The notes beneath the pieces are model-generated. The model was given only the letters and a program-made list of their open reading frames with translations. It made no database searches and had not been told where the DNA came from. From the NCBI GenBank assembly GCA_022822905.1, contig JAJDYE010000041.1, positions 174,219 to 238,218 of the forward strand: DNA of 64,000 nt. The letters are read 5' to 3'. Source of the DNA: Acidimicrobiia bacterium (GTDB lineage: Bacteria; Actinomycetota; Acidimicrobiia; Acidimicrobiales; Bin134). Both the position numbers and the translations under genes were made by a program. Of this stretch, positions 45,535 to 53,823 are shown piece after piece. The first letter of the stretch is position 1. Each line of letters begins with the position of its first letter.

Positions 45535-46446
45535 TTGCACTTGAGAACCAGAATCAAGAAGCTGAGCATCGTTTTGGTGTCACTGGGGGCAGTCTCGTGG
45601 CTGTCAGCTTCGTTTAGGTCGCCTTCTGTCCAAGCTGCCGATATCGCCGGGGGCATTTCAGCTTCCATTGCGATAGTGATTGGACTCGTTGTTCTGTATC
45701 CCAGGCTGAACTACCTTCTCCTCCCCAGGCGAATCCGAAAAACTCACCTCGCCCACATCAAGCAGGTCATGCTGATGGCCAGTAGCGCCTCTCTCGTTTA
45801 TTCCGGAAGCACTGGTCGCGCTGGAGCCCGAACCGAAGCGCTGGCAACCATCTACATTGCGACCTCGGCCCTTCCCCATTTCCCACCGAGCCCCCTCGAC
45901 GACCTCTTTGACGTTCCTGACGCGTTCAGGGCGGACCTCGCCCGCAGCAAGGAAGCGGCTGAACAGGCGATCAATTCCGGCGGGCTAGAGGATGCTCGCT
46001 TCGCCTATCAGTCAAACCTGCTCCTAGCCTTCGGGAAATTCGCTTCAGCAGCGGGGTACGAGCTTGGCGGACACGGTTATGTCACTGACCATTGGGAACA
46101 GAACCTCTTCGAGTGGATCGAGTGCGCCAGAAAACAAAGCGACGCGCTCCGCAAACCACTGGGTCCACCTGCTCCGGACACACAACTCTTGAACCTTCTG
46201 GATCGCCTCAATTCCGTTGATGTTGGGGACTATCTGACTAAGCCACTCACCAAGGGAAAGATGGTCAGAATCAGGAATGATGACGGGAGTTGGTCAGGCA
46301 CCTTGAAGCTAACTGCAGACCCCAAGAGAGTTGACGAATTTGAGGCGATCCTCCCTAGCTGGGAGCTGAGTGTCATTGACAGGAATGATACCGAAGAGAC
46401 CTACGTCCTCGACCGGAGAAGCTTCGAGCCTGCTCCCCTAGGGTAG
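45535..46446 (+). CDS. Membrane protein of unknown function, two N-terminal helices
   Basis: The first 70 residues contain two hydrophobic segments (LSIVLVSLGAVSWLSASF and SASIAIVIGLVVLYP) joined by a short loop. The ~230-residue cytoplasmic part (FRADLARSKEAAEQAINSGG...) has no recognised motif. The TTG start is chosen for its position after a purine run (agagagagag). It follows the type IIG enzyme after 195 bases and ends the accessory block; it could be an effector or unrelated. Confidence 0.6.
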   Translation: MHLRTRIKKLSIVLVSLGAVSWLSASFRSPSVQAADIAGGISASIAIVIGLVVLYPRLNYLLLPRRIRKTHLAHIKQVMLMASSASLVYSGSTGRAGARTEALATIYIATSALPHFPPSPLDDLFDVPDAFRADLARSKEAAEQAINSGGLEDARFAYQSNLLLAFGKFASAAGYELGGHGYVTDHWEQNLFEWIECARKQSDALRKPLGPPAPDTQLLNLLDRLNSVDVGDYLTKPLTKGKMVRIRNDDGSWSGTLKLTADPKRVDEFEAILPSWELSVIDRNDTEETYVLDRRSFEPAPLG

Positions 46447-46546
46447 CGCCAACTTGAATATGAGAACTCACCTTAGGTCGATTGACCCAAAAGTAAGTCC
46501 AAGCGTTTTCGTAATCGAGGATCCGTCTCCCTACCGTCAACACGCT

Positions 46547-46933
46547 TTAGCTGAGGATCATGGCCCGAATGGCTAGTCCGGCCAGAAAGAAGCTGCCGCC
46601 GGCGTAGAGCAGTTCGCGCCGATGGGAGAGCTGGATTCGATAGGCGTAGATGATGGCTACTGCGGCGATGGCCGCAAAGCCATAGAGGCGGTGCAGGTCG
46701 CCCGGATCTATGCCCGAGCGGTTCTCCAGCACCACGCCGACAATCACCTGGGCGAAGACGGTGCATTGGGCTGCGGCGATGAAAGCCCACAGCAGCCAGC
46801 CGCGCATCCGTGGTCGAAAGTGGGCGCCCAGAGCCCACCCCCCGGCAGCGGCGTTGGCCAACATCACCACCCAGGAGAACCAGTCGTGGAAGCCGGCCAG
46901 TTGCGTGGCAGCGAGAACCGACGCGGTGCTCAC
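46547..46933 (-). CDS. Small four-helix membrane protein
   Basis: The 128-residue protein starts at GTG 46933 (VSTASVLAATQLAGFHDWF), overlapping the stop of the deacetylase gene as GTGA. Four hydrophobic helices are visible: FSWVVMLANAAAGGWALGA, LLWAFIAAAQCTVFAQVIVG, YGFAAIAAVAIIYAYRI and AGGSFFLAGLAIRAMI. The product is not recognised. The ORF track's start at 46990 lies inside the upstream gene. Confidence 0.75.
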   Translation of the reverse strand: MSTASVLAATQLAGFHDWFSWVVMLANAAAGGWALGAHFRPRMRGWLLWAFIAAAQCTVFAQVIVGVVLENRSGIDPGDLHRLYGFAAIAAVAIIYAYRIQLSHRRELLYAGGSFFLAGLAIRAMILS

Positions 46934-47721
46934 CTGAACAAGTCGGTGGCGAAGTCGCCTGTCCGGGGCGGTCCAGGAGCCACGAACCACTCGGTGCTGA
47001 ACGCGTCGGCGAACTGCTCGTCGGTCATGGTGCCGAAGAAGGACTCGGCGGTGATCTGGCTGGTGTGGGCCAACATTGCGACTCGCTTGCGCTCCAGATA
47101 GGCGCTCACGTCTACCGCGTGGGTGATGTCGGCTTCCTCGGTGCCGAAATCGTCGCCCTCGAACCGCTCCACCTGCTCGGCGTCCATCTCCTCCAACGCT
47201 TCGGCAAACGACTCCACCTCGGCCATCTGGCGCTTGATCTGAGTGCGGTTCATGGTGACGTAGAACACTCTTTCAACCCCGGCCTGGCGGGCGGCCTCCA
47301 CCCCCACCCGGTGGACTTGGATGTGGTCGGGGTGGCCGTAGCCGCCGTGGTCGTCGTACACGGTGAGCACGTCGGCGGACTCCTCGGCCAAGATCCCGGC
47401 CACCCGCTCTACCGCCTCGTCGAAATCGGCTTGCCAGAAGCAGGCTGGGTTGTCGTTGGCCTCGTCGCCAGCCATGCCCGAGTCCTCGTAGCCCAAGAAC
47501 TCCACCCGGTGGGCACCGATGATCTCGGCCGCGTCATGGGTCTCTGCTGCTCGCCGCTCGCCCAGTGTTTCGCCCGGGCTCAGCGCGTCGGGAGCAACCT
47601 CGCCCTGCTCCCCTTTGGTGGCCACCACCAGCACCACCCGGTGGCCCTCGTCGGCCGCCTTCATCATGGTGCCCGAAGTGGCGATGGCCTCATCGTCGGG
47701 ATGGGCGTGGAAGTTCACCAT
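46930..47721 (-). CDS. PIG-L family (LmbE/MshB/Mca-like) deacetylase
   Basis: The zinc-binding motif NFHAHPDDEAIATSG starts the protein, and HPDHIQVHRVG supplies the second metal ligands. The family includes MshB (mycothiol synthesis) and Mca (mycothiol conjugate amidase). The sequence does not decide which, though the actinobacterial host favours one of them. The ATG at 47721 is preferred: the ORF-track start is 66 bases upstream inside the CoA-transferase gene. Its GTGA junction with the next membrane gene indicates an operon. Confidence 0.88.
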   Translation of the reverse strand: MVNFHAHPDDEAIATSGTMMKAADEGHRVVLVVATKGEQGEVAPDALSPGETLGERRAAETHDAAEIIGAHRVEFLGYEDSGMAGDEANDNPACFWQADFDEAVERVAGILAEESADVLTVYDDHGGYGHPDHIQVHRVGVEAARQAGVERVFYVTMNRTQIKRQMAEVESFAEALEEMDAEQVERFEGDDFGTEEADITHAVDVSAYLERKRVAMLAHTSQITAESFFGTMTDEQFADAFSTEWFVAPGPPRTGDFATDLFR

Positions 47722-47729
47722 CGTTCCCA

Positions 47730-48866
47730 CTATTTGACGGCCCCCGATTCTTGTAGCGCAGCCACCCCAGCGGCATCGAAACCCCAATCGGCAAGCGCCT
47801 CGGCAGTGTGTTCACCAGGATGGGGGGCAGGACGGACAACCTGGGGCGGAGTGCGGCTGAACCGGGGTGCCGGGCCGGGCTGGGGAACTCCCCCCACATC
47901 GACGAATGTGCCCCGGGCGGCGTTGTGGGGATGCTCCGGAGCCTCGGCCAGGCTGAGCACCGGTGCGAAGCAGACGTCGGAGCCATCGAGTATCTGACAC
48001 CACTCGTCCCGGGTCTTGGCCTTGACTGCCTCGGTCAGCCGGACCCGCATCTCCGGCCAGGTGGAACGGTCGTTCTGGTCGATCCCTTGGGCATCGATTC
48101 CCAGCTTCTCCACCATCTCGGCGAAGAACTGCGGCTCCAGCGAGCCCAGTGAGATGTACTCGCCGTCGGCGCACTCGTAGACGTCGTAGAACCAAGCTCC
48201 GGTATCCAGCAGGTTGGTGCCTCGGGGCCCCCACGCTCCCAGGCCGTGCATGCCGTAGATCATGGTGATGAGCAGGGCAGAGCCCTCCACCATCGAGGCA
48301 TCCACCACCTGGCCCTGACCCGAGGTGCGGGCCTCCAGCATCCCGGCCACCATACCGAGAGCCAGCAGCATCCCTCCCCCGCCGAAGTCGCCGGCCAGAT
48401 TCACCGGCGGCACCGGCGCCTCGCCCTCCCGCCCGATGGCCCCCAGCACGCCCGACAGGGCGATGTAGTTGATGTCGTGGCCGGCCATGGACGCATACGG
48501 GCCGTCTTGGCCCCAACCGGTCATCCGCCCGTAAATCAGCCGGGGATTGCGGGCCAGGCATTCCTCGGGACCGATGCCCAAACGCTCGGCCACGCCGGGG
48601 CGAAATCCCTCGATCAGCCCGTCGGCGCTCTCCACCATCTTCAACACCGTCTCCACTCCGTCAGGATGCTTGAGGTCGACGCCCACACTGCGGCGCCCTC
48701 GGTTCAACACGTCGAAATGGGGCGTGTCGGGAATCTCGTCTCGGACCCGATCGGCGCGATCGATCCTCACCACATCGGCCCCCAGGTCGGCCAGCATCAT
48801 GGCGGCAAACGGACCCGGCCCAATGCCGGCGATCTCCACCACGCGAATGCCTTTGAGCGGTCCCAT
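47730..48866 (-). CDS. CaiB/BaiF CoA-transferase family, AMACR-like
   Basis: The N-terminal GIRVVEIAGIGPGPFAAMML, then the DVVRIDRADR strand, GLIEGFRPGVAERLGIGPE and AGHDINYIALSG match alpha-methylacyl-CoA racemase more closely than formyl-CoA transferase. AMACR shifts the C2 proton of 2-methylacyl-CoA so branched lipids can be oxidised. At ~378 residues it is full length. The ATG at 48866 (MGPLKGIRVVE) is chosen over the ORF-track start seven residues earlier. Confidence 0.9.
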   Translation of the reverse strand: MGPLKGIRVVEIAGIGPGPFAAMMLADLGADVVRIDRADRVRDEIPDTPHFDVLNRGRRSVGVDLKHPDGVETVLKMVESADGLIEGFRPGVAERLGIGPEECLARNPRLIYGRMTGWGQDGPYASMAGHDINYIALSGVLGAIGREGEAPVPPVNLAGDFGGGGMLLALGMVAGMLEARTSGQGQVVDASMVEGSALLITMIYGMHGLGAWGPRGTNLLDTGAWFYDVYECADGEYISLGSLEPQFFAEMVEKLGIDAQGIDQNDRSTWPEMRVRLTEAVKAKTRDEWCQILDGSDVCFAPVLSLAEAPEHPHNAARGTFVDVGGVPQPGPAPRFSRTPPQVVRPAPHPGEHTAEALADWGFDAAGVAALQESGAVK

Positions 48867-48925
48867 GCTGCCTCCTGAGCTCTCCACCGCTCGGACAGTA
48901 CCCGCGTTTTCCCTGACTGCCCTGA

Positions 48926-49276
48926 TCAGGCCCAGCCCAACTCGTGTAGGCGGTCGTCTTCAATGCCGAAGTGGTGGGCCACCTCGTGGATGACGGTAAC
49001 GCGGACCTCCTCCACCACCTCGGCCTCGCTAATGCACCCCTCGCAGATCGGCAGCCGATAGATGTAGATGCGGTCGGGCAGAACCATCTCTCCCCCGCCG
49101 TAGTCGACCCGATCGGTGAGCGGGATTCCGTCGTACAGCCCCCAGATATCCGGGTCCTCCCCCTCCTCCTCCACCAGCACCACCACGTTCTCCATCATCT
49201 GGCCAAGGTCATCGGGAATGGAGTCCAGCGCCCGTCCCACCAATTCCTCAAACCGCTCCCGCGACACCGCAACCAT
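48926..49276 (-). CDS. Metallopeptidase family (zincin-like, DUF1025)
   Basis: The 116-residue protein has the zinc motif HEVAHHFGIEDDRLHELGW (HExxH with a third ligand downstream). PDDLGQMMENVVVLVEEE and DRIYIYRLPICEGC are family patterns. Its substrate is unknown. The ATG at 49276 follows GGAGGATGGAGGGG; an ATG three codons upstream is possible. The ORF track extends it far into the helicase promoter region on the other strand, which I reject. Confidence 0.88.
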   Translation of the reverse strand: MVAVSRERFEELVGRALDSIPDDLGQMMENVVVLVEEEGEDPDIWGLYDGIPLTDRVDYGGGEMVLPDRIYIYRLPICEGCISEAEVVEEVRVTVIHEVAHHFGIEDDRLHELGWA

Positions 49277-49366
49277 CCCCTCCATCCTCCCACTATTCCC
49301 AGGGCATGCCATCAACCCGGATGACTGTGCGGTCTGAACTGTCACTGGCCTCGGTACCTTGGTGGG

Positions 49367-50833
49367 GTGACCGGGTTGGAGGGGCTCTTGGAGGGGCTGA
49401 ACGAGCGGCAGCAGGCAGCGGTGGAAGCACCGGAGACTCCGCTGTGCATCCGGGCGGGGGCAGGCACCGGCAAGACCAGGGTGCTCACCCGCCGGATTGC
49501 CCACCAATCTGAGATTGGGGCCATCGACCCCAAACGCACGCTGGCCCTCACGTTCACCCGCAAAGCGGCCGATGAGCTGCGAAGCCGCCTGGCTGGGATG
49601 GGGCTGAGGGGATCGGTGAGCGCGGGCACCTTCCACAGCGCAGCGTTTTCCCAGTTGCGCACCCGCTGGGCCGAGCAGGGGGTTCGACCCCCAGAACTGC
49701 TCCAAGACAAGCGAGGCCTAGCGGCCAGGGCGGCGAAGCAGGCCGGAATGCGGCTGGCCAAGGCAGAGGTGCAGGACGCGGTGACCGAGATCGAATGGGC
49801 CAAGGCCCGCCGCATCACCCCCGATGGCTACCCCGCCGCCGCAGCCAGCCTTAACCGCTGGTCAGCTTTGGACCACGCAATGATCGTTGATCTCTACCAG
49901 CGATACGAGGCCGAGAAAACCAGGCGGCGGGTCGTGGATTTCGACGACCTGCTGATTCTGGCGCTGCGGGACCTGTCCGACGACGCTGACTACGCGGAGG
50001 CCCGCCGCTGGAGTTACCGGCACCTCTTCGTCGACGAGTTCCAGGACGTGAACAAGCTCCAATTCGACTTACTGCGGGCCTGGCTGGGAGATCGCACCGA
50101 CCTCTGTGCGGTGGGCGACCCCAACCAGGCCATTTACAGCTGGAACGGCGCTGACTCCCAATACATCGAGCGGTTTGGCGAATGGTTCGCGGGAGCAGAG
50201 GTGCTCGAACTGTTGGACAACTATCGTTCTACCCCCCAGATCCTGGCCGCGGGCCGAGCAGTATTGCCCTCGGGGGCAGCGTCGCTGGTTTCCCACCGTC
50301 TCGACGGACCCCGGCCGACCGTCAGCACCCACGCCGACGACTTCGACGAGGCGGCCACCATCGCCCGTGCTCTGCGCGACGCCAAGGGGCCCGAGACGGC
50401 CTGGTCGTCGATGGCTGTGCTGGCCCGCACCAATGCCCAGACCGCCAAACTGGCGACCGCTCTGCGCCAGGCCGGAATTCCCTATCGGGTTCGAATCGAC
50501 ACCCATCGCACCGAAACCGACGACGGTGCCAGCCTCCCCGACGGCGCCAGCCCCCCAGTCAGCGCCGACGCGGTGGATGTGGCCACTTTCCACGCCGCCA
50601 AGGGGCTGGAATGGCCCATTGTCCATTTGGCCGGCCTCGAGCAGGGTCTGGTGCCCATCAGCCGGGCCCAGACACCAGCCGAGGTCGCCGAAGAACGGCG
50701 GCTGCTCTACGTGGCAATCACCCGAGCCGAGCGCGAGCTGCACTGCCACTGGGCTTCGCAGCGGGCATTTGGGGACCGGATCGCAAATCGCTCCCCCTCG
50801 CCGTATCTCAACAACATCCTCAGCGCGGTCTAG
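49367..50833 (+). CDS. Short UvrD/Rep-family DNA helicase
   Basis: This SF1A 3'-5' helicase has RAGAGTGKTRVLTRRI (Walker A), HLFVDEFQDVNKLQF (Walker B), VGDPNQAIYSWNGA, VATFHAAKGLEWPIVHL and LLYVAITRAERELH. At 488 residues it is much shorter than UvrD (~720), without a full 2B subdomain or HRDC domain, resembling the ATPase part of actinobacterial UvrD2. The GTG start gives a protein beginning VTGLEGLLEGLNERQQAAV. Its stop is shared with the convergent antiporter gene (CTAG). Confidence 0.92.
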   Translation: MTGLEGLLEGLNERQQAAVEAPETPLCIRAGAGTGKTRVLTRRIAHQSEIGAIDPKRTLALTFTRKAADELRSRLAGMGLRGSVSAGTFHSAAFSQLRTRWAEQGVRPPELLQDKRGLAARAAKQAGMRLAKAEVQDAVTEIEWAKARRITPDGYPAAAASLNRWSALDHAMIVDLYQRYEAEKTRRRVVDFDDLLILALRDLSDDADYAEARRWSYRHLFVDEFQDVNKLQFDLLRAWLGDRTDLCAVGDPNQAIYSWNGADSQYIERFGEWFAGAEVLELLDNYRSTPQILAAGRAVLPSGAASLVSHRLDGPRPTVSTHADDFDEAATIARALRDAKGPETAWSSMAVLARTNAQTAKLATALRQAGIPYRVRIDTHRTETDDGASLPDGASPPVSADAVDVATFHAAKGLEWPIVHLAGLEQGLVPISRAQTPAEVAEERRLLYVAITRAERELHCHWASQRAFGDRIANRSPSPYLNNILSAV

Positions 50834-52980
50834 AGATCGAAGGGGATGAGCACCACCACCACGGTGGCGTCGCAGTCCCGGAGCACCTGTTCCACGCGGT
50901 GGCCCAAGAACGGGCGGTCGCCGACGCGGCGGAGGTTGGCGCCCATGACCACCAGATCAGCTTCTATGTCTCGTGACAGCTTCAATATCTCATCGGCCGG
51001 CGAGGTGCCGTCCATGACCGCCGTCTGGGTTGTTGCCCCGAGTTCATGGGCGAGCGTCTCGGCTTGGGCCACCACTTGCACGCCGACGATAGAGCCGCTG
51101 CGGGCAATCATCCGGCGGCTGAACAGCGACGGCAGACCGGCAGGCTCGCTCCTCACCGTGTTGACGTGGGTGAGGTGCAGTTCGGTGCCGAGTTGGGCGC
51201 TGAGGTTGAAGGCCACCTCCTGGGCGGCCCGTGACACCGGGCTGCCGGTTACCGGCACCACCGCCCGGCTGTACGCCCCCGGCAGTGGGCGGTCTTGGTT
51301 CCTTGCCCGGCGCACCACCACCACCGGGATGGGGCTCTCCGACAGAACCCCGTCTACCAGGGGCGAGATCACCTGCATGGTGTCGGCGTAGTCCTGAGCA
51401 CCCAGCCCGATAACGCCGAACCCCAGCCGACTCTCATCGATGATGGCTCGAACCGGGTCGTCATGGCGCACCCGGCGGTGCTCCAAAGCCCGGTCGTGCA
51501 GCACGTTGCGCAGCGGCGTGATGTCCACTTCAGCGTCTCGGTCGCCCACGGTGAGCACGGTGGCCCCGGCCTCGATCGGCCAAGCGAAGTGCAGTATTTG
51601 GGCCGCGGCAATCGACTCAGGGCCGCCGCGGCTGGGCAGCAGCAGCCTTGACGTCCGCACCACCAGATTGCGGCTCAGCGCCTGCTCCCGGCCCAGCCGC
51701 TCCTGCTCGTCGGGGGTTCCCTGCCAGTTGTTCACCACTCCCCGCAGGGTGGCCGAGGCGAACAGCGAAGTGAGCACCGGCACCAGCACGATCACCGAGA
51801 AGGCAGTGGGGCTGAACACTCCGACGCTCAACCCCACGGTGGCAATGACGATCTCGAGGGTCCCCCGGGCGTTCAGTCCTGCGCCCAAGGCCAGTCCCGC
51901 CCGGTGGGTGCGGCCCGCGAGGCGGGCGCCGCCGTAGGCCCCGGCAAACTTGAAGACGATCGCCACCGCAAGCACGATCAAGGCCCACCAAAGGGCCTCG
52001 GCATTGTTCAACAAGCGGAGATCTACCTGCAAGCCGGCGGTGGCGAAGAAAACCGGTGCGAACAAGGCGTTGGTCAGGCCTTCGAGGTGGTGGATCACGT
52101 CCTCGTGCTGGAATCGGGACCGGTGCAGCACCACCCCGGCGACAAACGCCCCCAACACCGCTTCCACCTTCAGCCACTCAGTGGCCACTCCGAATCCCAG
52201 CATGGTCACTATGGCCACGCCCAGTGCCGCGGCCAGGCTGCCCCCAGTGCGCCGCACCTGCCGCAGCAGCAGGTCCACCAAGCGCTGGCCCACTGTCAGT
52301 GCCAACACCCCGAATGCCGCAATCCCCCCCAGTGTGACCAACACCTGCCCGGCCGACACTCCGCCTGAGGTGGCCAAGCCGGTGAACACGCCCAACAAGA
52401 TCCAGCCGATCACATCGTTGGCCATGCCCGCGGCCACGGTGATCTGGCCGAAGTCCCGCCGCATCAGGCCCAGTTCGCTCAGAATCTTGGCAACCACCGC
52501 CAATGAAGACACGGCGAGCGCCAGGGCCACGAACAGCGTGAACGTGAGCCGTTCGGCATCCTCGCCCAAGAACAGGGAGGGCAGCAGCAGGCCGACCACA
52601 ATGCCGCCGATCAGCGGCACCACAAGGCTGCCCGCGGTAACCAGCAGCGCAGACCGCCCCAGCTTGGTGATGAGCCCCAAGTCGGTCTCGAAACCGGTCA
52701 CCACCAACAGCAGTGCCACCCCCACCCAGCTAACGGCGGCCAGCAAGGTCCATTGCGCGCCCTGGCCGATCTCCGGCAAGAACCACTCGAAGCCCGACTC
52801 CCACACCACCCCGAACACCGACGGCCCCAGCACCAGACCAGCCAGGAGCGCTCCCACCACCGAGGGCAACCCCACTCTTCTCATCACCAGGCCGAAGAGA
52901 TGGGACGCAGCCACCAGCACCAGGATGTTGACCCAAAAGACCAGGAGGTCGAACCCTCCCGTTTCGGCGGCAAATACCAT
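50830..52980 (-). CDS. CPA-family cation:proton antiporter with two Usp-like domains
   Basis: The N-terminal ~420 residues form about 12 hydrophobic helices of the Na+/H+ exchanger family (VGLPSVVGALLAGLVLGPSV, VVAGMANDVIGWILLG). The remaining ~300 residues hold two universal-stress-like domains, the second with DLVVMGANLRRVGDRPFLGH. The antiporter probably exports Na+ or K+, regulated by nucleotide binding to the cytoplasmic domains. It is convergent with the helicase gene. Confidence 0.9.
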   Translation of the reverse strand: MVFAAETGGFDLLVFWVNILVLVAASHLFGLVMRRVGLPSVVGALLAGLVLGPSVFGVVWESGFEWFLPEIGQGAQWTLLAAVSWVGVALLLVVTGFETDLGLITKLGRSALLVTAGSLVVPLIGGIVVGLLLPSLFLGEDAERLTFTLFVALALAVSSLAVVAKILSELGLMRRDFGQITVAAGMANDVIGWILLGVFTGLATSGGVSAGQVLVTLGGIAAFGVLALTVGQRLVDLLLRQVRRTGGSLAAALGVAIVTMLGFGVATEWLKVEAVLGAFVAGVVLHRSRFQHEDVIHHLEGLTNALFAPVFFATAGLQVDLRLLNNAEALWWALIVLAVAIVFKFAGAYGGARLAGRTHRAGLALGAGLNARGTLEIVIATVGLSVGVFSPTAFSVIVLVPVLTSLFASATLRGVVNNWQGTPDEQERLGREQALSRNLVVRTSRLLLPSRGGPESIAAAQILHFAWPIEAGATVLTVGDRDAEVDITPLRNVLHDRALEHRRVRHDDPVRAIIDESRLGFGVIGLGAQDYADTMQVISPLVDGVLSESPIPVVVVRRARNQDRPLPGAYSRAVVPVTGSPVSRAAQEVAFNLSAQLGTELHLTHVNTVRSEPAGLPSLFSRRMIARSGSIVGVQVVAQAETLAHELGATTQTAVMDGTSPADEILKLSRDIEADLVVMGANLRRVGDRPFLGHRVEQVLRDCDATVVVVLIPFDL

Positions 52981-52987
52981 CGCGGCC

Positions 52988-53812
52988 TCAGGCGCCCCTG
53001 GCAGCTTCGTCCCAGTCGAAGTCGACCACCACCGGGGCGTGGTCCGACGGCTTCTCCCCTTTGCGGGCGTTGCGGTCCATGAGCACCGTGGTCACCTGTT
53101 GGGCCAGCGGCTCGGTGGCCATCACCATGTCGATGCGCATGCCCTGGCGCTTGTGGAACCGTCCCGCCTGGTAGTCCCAAAAGGTGTACAAGCCGTCGTC
53201 GGGCCACCGCTGGCGGAACACATCCACCAGTCCCCAGTCGGCCACCGCGCCAAACGCCTCGCGTTCGGGCTCACTCACATGGGTGAGCCCTTCGAAGTCG
53301 GCGATGTCCCATACGTCGTTGTCGGCCGGGGCCACGTTGAAGTCGCCGGCCACCACCACCGGCGCGTTGGCATCGGCGTTGGCCTCGAGATGAGACCGGA
53401 GCCGGCCCAGCCAGTGGAGCTTGTAGTGATAGTGGTCGTGGCCCAGCTCTCGCCCGTTGGGGATGTAGGCGCTGGCCACTCGCACTCCCCCGCAGGTGGC
53501 CCACACGATGCGGGCATCGGGATCGGCGTCGCCGCCGTCGGCGAACCCGTTGCCGGGATCGGCCAGCCCCACCCGGCTCAGTATGGCCACCCCGTTCCAC
53601 CTTCCCTGTCCGTGGTGAGCCCACTCGTAGCCCATTGCCTCAAAGGCCAGGCCGGGAAAGGCATCGTCGGCCATCTTGGTCTCCTGCATGCACAGCACAT
53701 CGGGTTCGGCCAGCTCCAGCCACTCTTCCACTCGGGGCATGCGGGCGTTCAGGGAGTTCACATTCCAGGTGGCCAGCCGCACTCCCAGAACCTTAGTGGT
53801 CCCGAAGTTCAT
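52988..53812 (-). CDS. xth: Exodeoxyribonuclease III
   Basis: This EEP-family AP endonuclease has RLATWNVNSLNARMPRVEEW, CMQETKMADDAFP, AGDFNVAPADNDVWD and PSDHAPVVVDFDWD, including the metal-binding and His residues. It repairs abasic sites and removes 3' blocking groups. The ATG at 53812 follows GGGGAGAGTCT; the ORF-track start (53905) lies inside kgd. Only 11 bases separate it from the divergent kgd start. Confidence 0.95.
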   Translation of the reverse strand: MNFGTTKVLGVRLATWNVNSLNARMPRVEEWLELAEPDVLCMQETKMADDAFPGLAFEAMGYEWAHHGQGRWNGVAILSRVGLADPGNGFADGGDADPDARIVWATCGGVRVASAYIPNGRELGHDHYHYKLHWLGRLRSHLEANADANAPVVVAGDFNVAPADNDVWDIADFEGLTHVSEPEREAFGAVADWGLVDVFRQRWPDDGLYTFWDYQAGRFHKRQGMRIDMVMATEPLAQQVTTVLMDRNARKGEKPSDHAPVVVDFDWDEAARGA

Positions 53813-53823
53813 AGACTCTCCCC

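Noticed and set aside
25157-46446. A complete BREX, DISARM or retron system
   Set aside because: The other required genes (PglZ/BrxC, DrmABC, or a reverse transcriptase) are not present, so only individual defence-like genes are claimed.
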